Shown here one piece after another: positions 60,335-64,000 of a DNA stretch of 64,000 nucleotides (its first letter is position 1; each line of letters begins with the position of its first letter). Made by a program: the position numbers and the translations under genes. The notes under the pieces were generated by a model that worked only from the letters and a program-made list of their open reading frames with translations, ran no database searches and was not told where the DNA came from. Location of the stretch: assembly GCF_900100495.1 (NCBI RefSeq), contig NZ_FNCT01000014.1:62001-126000 (forward strand), in the 5' to 3' direction. Origin of the DNA: Pseudomonas benzenivorans (GTDB taxonomy: Bacteria; Pseudomonadota; Gammaproteobacteria; Pseudomonadales; Pseudomonadaceae).

Positions 60335-60952
60335 TTAACGCATGTCGCGTTCAGCAGGCGACAGACTGGCCTGGAAGGCCTCGCGGGCGAACTGACGCTC
60401 CATGTAATCGAGCAACGGTTTAGCCGGTTTCGGTAGCTCGATTCCCAACACCGGCAGGCGCCAGAGAATCGGCAACAAGCAACAATCCACCAGACTCAAC
60501 TCCTCGCTGAGGAAGTATGGCTTGTCGGCGAACAGCGGCGAAACACCGGTCAGACTCTCGCGCAGCTCCTTGCGCGCCTGCACCCGGGCGGGCTCCTTGC
60601 TGCGCGGATCGAGGATCAGGTCGACCAACTTGCACCAGTCACGCTGGATGCGATGAATCAGCAAGCGGCTATTCGCCCTGGCCACCGGATAGACCGGCAA
60701 CAGCGGCGGATGCGGATAGCGCTCATCCAGATACTCCATCACTACCGTCGACTCGTACAGCGCCAAGTCCCGATCGACCAGCGTCGGCAGGCTGGCGTAG
60801 GGATTGACCTCCAGCAGCCTGGGCGGGCAACGGCCCTGCTCGACACTGATGATCTCGGCGCTGACACCCTTCTCGGCGAGCACGATGCGTACGCGGTGGG
60901 AATAGTGGTCGGCGGGGTCGGAGTAACAGGCCAACCGATTGGTCACGCCCAT
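60335..60952 (-). CDS. sspA: Stringent starvation protein A SspA
   Basis: A 205-residue GST-fold protein that binds RNA polymerase and affects stationary-phase and acid survival. VEQGRCPPRLLEVNPYASLPTLVDRDLALYEST is the N-terminal fold region; it lacks a glutathione-type active site. It has a GAGGAGG ribosome site. The bc1 operon ends upstream with a terminator, so sspAB may have its own promoter in the 90-nt gap. Confidence 0.95.
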   Translation of the reverse strand: MGVTNRLACYSDPADHYSHRVRIVLAEKGVSAEIISVEQGRCPPRLLEVNPYASLPTLVDRDLALYESTVVMEYLDERYPHPPLLPVYPVARANSRLLIHRIQRDWCKLVDLILDPRSKEPARVQARKELRESLTGVSPLFADKPYFLSEELSLVDCCLLPILWRLPVLGIELPKPAKPLLDYMERQFAREAFQASLSPAERDMR

Positions 60953-60988
60953 GGCGATCCTCCTCGCTTATTTAGGATTTTAGAAGCA

Positions 60989-61021
60989 GAAAAACCTGCG
61001 CGCCCCAAAGGGCGCGCAGGT
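60989..61021 (-). terminator. Terminator of the bc1 (petABC) operon
   Basis: Perfect 12-bp stem ACCTGCGCGCCC / GGGCGCGCAGGT (60994-61005 with 61010-61021, loop CAAA) followed on the minus strand by a U run from 60990-60994. It lies 22 nt after the cytochrome c1 stop. Confidence 0.88.
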
Positions 61022-61042
61022 CAACAGCCGAGCGACAACAGA

Positions 61043-61822
61043 TTAATGCACGTCCTTCCAGTACTCGCGCTTGAGCAGGTAGGCGAATACGAAGAAGAAT
61101 GCCAGGTACAGCAGAACGTAGGTGCCGATGCGCTGGCTTTCCAGCTTCACCGGATTGGCCGAGTAGGCCAGGAAAGTCACCAGGTTCTTGATCTTCTCGT
61201 CGAACTCTTCTTCGCTCAGCGCGCCGGTTTTCGGCTCGATGGCCAACTGATCGCAGGCCTCATGAGTGATCGGCGTACCGGTCAACGGATCGAACTGTTT
61301 CTTGCCCTGCTCGACCACCTGGACCTGCTTGCAGCCGATGTACTGGCGACCTTGCAGGCCGACCAGCACGTTCGGCATGCCGACGTTCGGGAACACCTTG
61401 TTGTTGGCGCCCAGCGGACGGCTCGGGTCCTCGTAGAAGGTGCGCAGGTAGGTGTACAGCCAGTCGGTACCGCGCACGCGAGCCACCAGGGTCAGATCCG
61501 GCGGCGCAGCGCCGAACCAGACCTTGGCATCTTCGGGCTGCATGCCGATCTTCATGTGATCGCCAATCTTGGCGTCGTTGAATACCAGGTTCTCCAGCAT
61601 CAGCTCGTGCGGGATCCCCAGATCGTCGGCCACCCGCTCATAACGCTGGAACTTGGCGCTGTGGCAACCCATGCAGTAGTTGGCGAAGGTGCGGGCGCCG
61701 TCCTGCATGGCCGCCTTGTCGGTCAGATCGATCTCCACCTCATCCAAATGAACGCCTGCTTCACTGGCGAAAGCGAAGACCGGCAGCGCAGCAACAACAA
61801 ACGCAGCAAATAGCTTTTTCAT
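61043..61822 (-). CDS. petC: Cytochrome c1 of the bc1 complex
   Basis: A 259-residue subunit with a signal peptide (MKKLFAAFVVAALPVFAFA), heme site CMGCH near residue 50, a distal Met region (MPNVLVGLQGRQ) and a C-terminal anchor helix (GTYVLLYLAFFFVFAYLLKREYW). It passes electrons from the Rieske protein to cytochrome c. The start ATG shares a base with the cytochrome b stop (TGATG). Confidence 0.97.
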   Translation of the reverse strand: MKKLFAAFVVAALPVFAFASEAGVHLDEVEIDLTDKAAMQDGARTFANYCMGCHSAKFQRYERVADDLGIPHELMLENLVFNDAKIGDHMKIGMQPEDAKVWFGAAPPDLTLVARVRGTDWLYTYLRTFYEDPSRPLGANNKVFPNVGMPNVLVGLQGRQYIGCKQVQVVEQGKKQFDPLTGTPITHEACDQLAIEPKTGALSEEEFDEKIKNLVTFLAYSANPVKLESQRIGTYVLLYLAFFFVFAYLLKREYWKDVH

Positions 61823-63036
61823 CAGCCCGTCACCCTTTCCGGAACCGGTTTGGTTTTTTCCATCCTGGTGTAGAACGGCATCAGGATGAAGTACGCGAAG
61901 TACAGGAAGGTACACACCTGCGACAGCAGGGTGCGGCCCGGAGTCGGGGCCAGCACGCCCAGCACGCCGAGGATGACGAAGGACACGCAGAACACCAGCA
62001 GCCAAATCTTGCTCAGCCAACCCTTGTAGCGCATCGATTTGACCGGGCTACGATCCAGCCACGGCAGCACGAACAACACCGCAATCGCCGCGCCCATGGC
62101 GATGACGCCGAATAGCTTGTCCGGCACCGCACGCAGGATCGCGTAGAACGGAGTGAAGTACCACACCGGCGCGATGTGCGCTGGGGTCTTGAACGGGTTG
62201 GCCACTTCGAAGTTGGGTTTCTCGAGGAAATAACCGCCCATTTCCGGGAAGAAGAACACCACGAAGCAGAAGATGAACAGGAACACCACCACGCCGACGA
62301 TGTCTTTCACGGTGTAGTAGGGATGGAACGGGATGCCATCCAGCGGAATGCCATTGGCATCCTTCTTCTTCTTGATCTCGACGCCATCCGGGTTGTTCGA
62401 GCCGACTTCGTGCAGCGCCAGGATATGCAGGACGACCAAGCCCAGGATGACGATCGGCAGGGCCACCACATGCAGGGCGAAGAAGCGGTTCAGGGTGATC
62501 CCGGAAATCAGGTAGTCACCGCGAATCCACTGGGTCAGGTCACCGCCGATCACCGGAATCGCGCCGAACAACGAGATGATCACCTGGGCACCCCAGTAGG
62601 ACATCTGCCCCCACGGCAGCAGATAACCCATGAAGGCTTCGGCCATCAGCATCAGGTAGATCAACATGCCGAAGATCCACACCAGCTCGCGCGGTTTCTG
62701 GTAAGAACCGTAGAGCAGGCCACGGAACATGTGCAGGTAGACCACGATGAAAAACGCCGAAGCGCCGGTGGCATGCAGGTAACGCAGAATCCAGCCGTAT
62801 TCCACGTCGCGCATGATGTACTCGACCGAGGCGAACGCCTCTTCGGCCGACGGCGTGTAGCTCATGGTCAGCCAGATGCCGGTGACGATCTGGTTGACCA
62901 GCACCAGCAGCGCCAGGGAGCCGAAGAAGTAGAAGAAGTTGAAGTTCTTCGGCGCGTAGTACTTGCTCAGATGGTCTTCCCACATCTTGGTCGCGGGGAA
63001 GCGCGCATCCACCCATTCCATGAACTTACTCATCAT
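61822..63036 (-). CDS. petB: Cytochrome b of the bc1 complex
   Basis: A 404-residue protein with eight helices and two b hemes; paired His ligands occur in YLHATGASAFFIVVYLHMFRG and ALHVVALP...LHILALHEVG. PPYFxx-type Qo motifs appear as PEMG/NPFKTPAHIAPVWYF. The gene overlaps the Rieske gene by 4 nt. ATG 63036 or the next codon could be the start; AGGAG is 6-9 nt upstream. Confidence 0.97.
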   Translation of the reverse strand: MMSKFMEWVDARFPATKMWEDHLSKYYAPKNFNFFYFFGSLALLVLVNQIVTGIWLTMSYTPSAEEAFASVEYIMRDVEYGWILRYLHATGASAFFIVVYLHMFRGLLYGSYQKPRELVWIFGMLIYLMLMAEAFMGYLLPWGQMSYWGAQVIISLFGAIPVIGGDLTQWIRGDYLISGITLNRFFALHVVALPIVILGLVVLHILALHEVGSNNPDGVEIKKKKDANGIPLDGIPFHPYYTVKDIVGVVVFLFIFCFVVFFFPEMGGYFLEKPNFEVANPFKTPAHIAPVWYFTPFYAILRAVPDKLFGVIAMGAAIAVLFVLPWLDRSPVKSMRYKGWLSKIWLLVFCVSFVILGVLGVLAPTPGRTLLSQVCTFLYFAYFILMPFYTRMEKTKPVPERVTG

Positions 63037-63626
63037 GCTTGCTCCTGGTCCACACCGATGACGATCACATCATCCGACTCATACATGTGCGGCGGCACCG
63101 GCAGGTTCAAGGGCGCAGGCTGTGCCTTGTATACCCGACCCGCGAGGTCATAACGGGAACCATGGCAAGGGCAGAAGTACCCCCCCACCCACTCGGCCCC
63201 GAGATCGGCTGGCGCCACTTCCGGACGGAACGACGGCGAACACCCTAAGTGGGTGCACAGCCCTACCAGCAGCAGCAGATCCGGCTTGATCGAACGGGTT
63301 TTCGGATCGACATAGGTCGGCTGCTCGGACGCCTTCGAATCCAGGTCCGCCAGCTGCCCTTCGAGCTTGGTCAGGTTGCCGAGAATCTCCTCGGTACGGC
63401 GCACGATAAACACCGGCTGCCCCCGCCATTCGGCAACTATCTGCTGGCCCGGCTCGATCTTGCTGACGTTCACCTTAACCGGTGCACCGGCAGCCTTAGC
63501 CTTGGCGCTAGGGAACCATGACCCCACGAACGGGACCGCGGCACCCACCGCTCCTGCAGCACCCACCACTGAGGTGGCCGCCACCAAGAAGCGACGCCGG
63601 CCTGCATTCACGCCGTCATTGCTCAT
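63033..63626 (-). CDS. petA: Rieske iron-sulfur subunit of the bc1 complex
   Basis: A 197-residue subunit. A Tat-type signal (GRRRFLVAATSVVGAAG) also forms the membrane anchor. The [2Fe-2S] motifs CTHLGC and CPCHGS are intact. The predicted promoter lies about 80 nt upstream of the ATG, at 63709-63737. First gene of the bc1 operon. Confidence 0.97.
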   Translation of the reverse strand: MSNDGVNAGRRRFLVAATSVVGAAGAVGAAVPFVGSWFPSAKAKAAGAPVKVNVSKIEPGQQIVAEWRGQPVFIVRRTEEILGNLTKLEGQLADLDSKASEQPTYVDPKTRSIKPDLLLLVGLCTHLGCSPSFRPEVAPADLGAEWVGGYFCPCHGSRYDLAGRVYKAQPAPLNLPVPPHMYESDDVIVIGVDQEQA

Positions 63627-63708
63627 TCAGTCGTCTCCCATCGGCTTTGTGGCCTGTTGTTCAGGCCTCTACTAAGTAAAATTCGGGGTAGTGCAAAAAA
63701 TTCGCCAA

Positions 63709-63737
63709 ATGGTAAAGAAAAGCCCCTTTTCTGACAA
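63709..63737 (-). promoter_or_regulatory. Promoter of the bc1 operon
   Basis: On the minus strand TTGTCA (63732-63737), spacer 17, TACCAT (63709-63714). The surrounding gap (63627-63881) is otherwise gene-free. Confidence 0.6.
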
Positions 63738-63827
63738 GGTAAATACCCCCCCAGAAAAGCCTGAACACCTTGCAGGACGCGGCATTCAAGGCTGCGGCAT
63801 GGTGTCGCAGACAAATCCGGCGCCCAT

Positions 63828-63862
63828 AAAAAACGCCCAGTTCCGAAAGGAAACTGGGCGTT
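63828..63862 (-). terminator. Terminator of rpsI
   Basis: Stem 63832-63844 with 63849-63862 (AACGCCCAGTTCC against GGAAACTGGGCGTT, one bulged A), followed on the minus strand by a U run from 63828-63833. Confidence 0.85.
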
Positions 63863-63881
63863 CTTGAACGCAGACGGCGAA

Positions 63882-64000
63882 TTAACGCTTGGAGTACTGC
63901 GGACGCTTACGCGCTTTACGCAGACCAACCTTCTTACGTTCCACTTCGCGAGCGTCACGGGTCACGAAACCAGCCTTGCGCAGGGCAGGACGCAGCGATT
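63882..64000 (-). CDS. rpsI: Ribosomal protein S9, C-terminal part only
   Basis: The last 38 or so codons of uS9 read SLRPALRKAGFVTRDAREVE then KKVGLRKARKRPQYSKR, ending in TAA at 63882-63884. The KR-rich C-terminal tail contacts tRNA in the P site. The rest lies beyond the window; rplM is expected next to it. Confidence 0.97.
   Translation of the reverse strand, partial: SLRPALRKAGFVTRDAREVERKKVGLRKARKRPQYSKR

Overview
The window is a GC-rich chromosomal segment of a Pseudomonas-type gammaproteobacterium. The evidence is the gene order, which as I recall it follows the P. aeruginosa block from imelysin/MexVW through GroESL, AmpG, SecA, the division and cell-wall (dcw) cluster, rnpB, the LpoA cluster and cytochrome bc1 to rpsI. 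Further support comes from Pseudomonas-type REP repeats, a ColRS two-component pair and a DciA helicase loader. I see no prophage, integrative element, CRISPR array, tRNA gene, rRNA gene or intact insertion sequence.

Layout: 0-6.5 kb holds an imelysin-family protein cut by the window edge, a DUF1513 Tat-exported protein and the MexVW-type efflux pair, followed by a short inverted-repeat element. 6.7-18.4 kb holds an InaA-like kinase with a small secreted protein, groESL, fxsA, a HugZ-family protein, an SDR, a DUF481 outer-membrane protein, an alkyltransferase-like protein, AmpG, an MscS channel, YajQ and a REC plus degenerate-GGDEF regulator. 18.5-29.5 kb holds PanE, a hybrid-free sensor kinase, a PduO-type adenosyltransferase, a minus-strand envelope operon (methyltransferase, second InaA-like kinase, RluA-family synthase), colSR, and a plus-strand LTA-synthase-family/PAP2 pair.

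29.5-37 kb holds a Nudix/ThiE-like fusion, a GST, argJ, secA, an M23 peptidase and dciA. 37-54.8 kb is the complete dcw cluster on the minus strand (mraZ to ftsZ, then lpxC) with densely overlapping genes and a MraZ operator array. 55.1-59.9 kb holds rnpB, rsmI and the lpoA-yraN-gmhA/diaA-dolP run. 59.9-63.6 kb holds sspBA and the bc1 operon, and the window ends inside rpsI.

Most of the window is housekeeping and cell-envelope biogenesis. The most interesting part is around colRS. Two sites fitting the remembered ColR-box consensus lie about 70 nt upstream of the two flanking operons, in the same orientation, which suggests a local ColR regulon for envelope modification. An internally deleted copy of the repeat found behind mexW lies directly behind colS, and in both places the repeat begins right after a TGA stop codon. 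Relative to the remembered P. aeruginosa order, the colRS/methyltransferase/InaA block has been split and InaA duplicated. I did not find a clearly new multi-gene system; the ColR-linked LTA-synthase/PAP2 and methyltransferase/InaA modules are the best candidates for undescribed chemistry.
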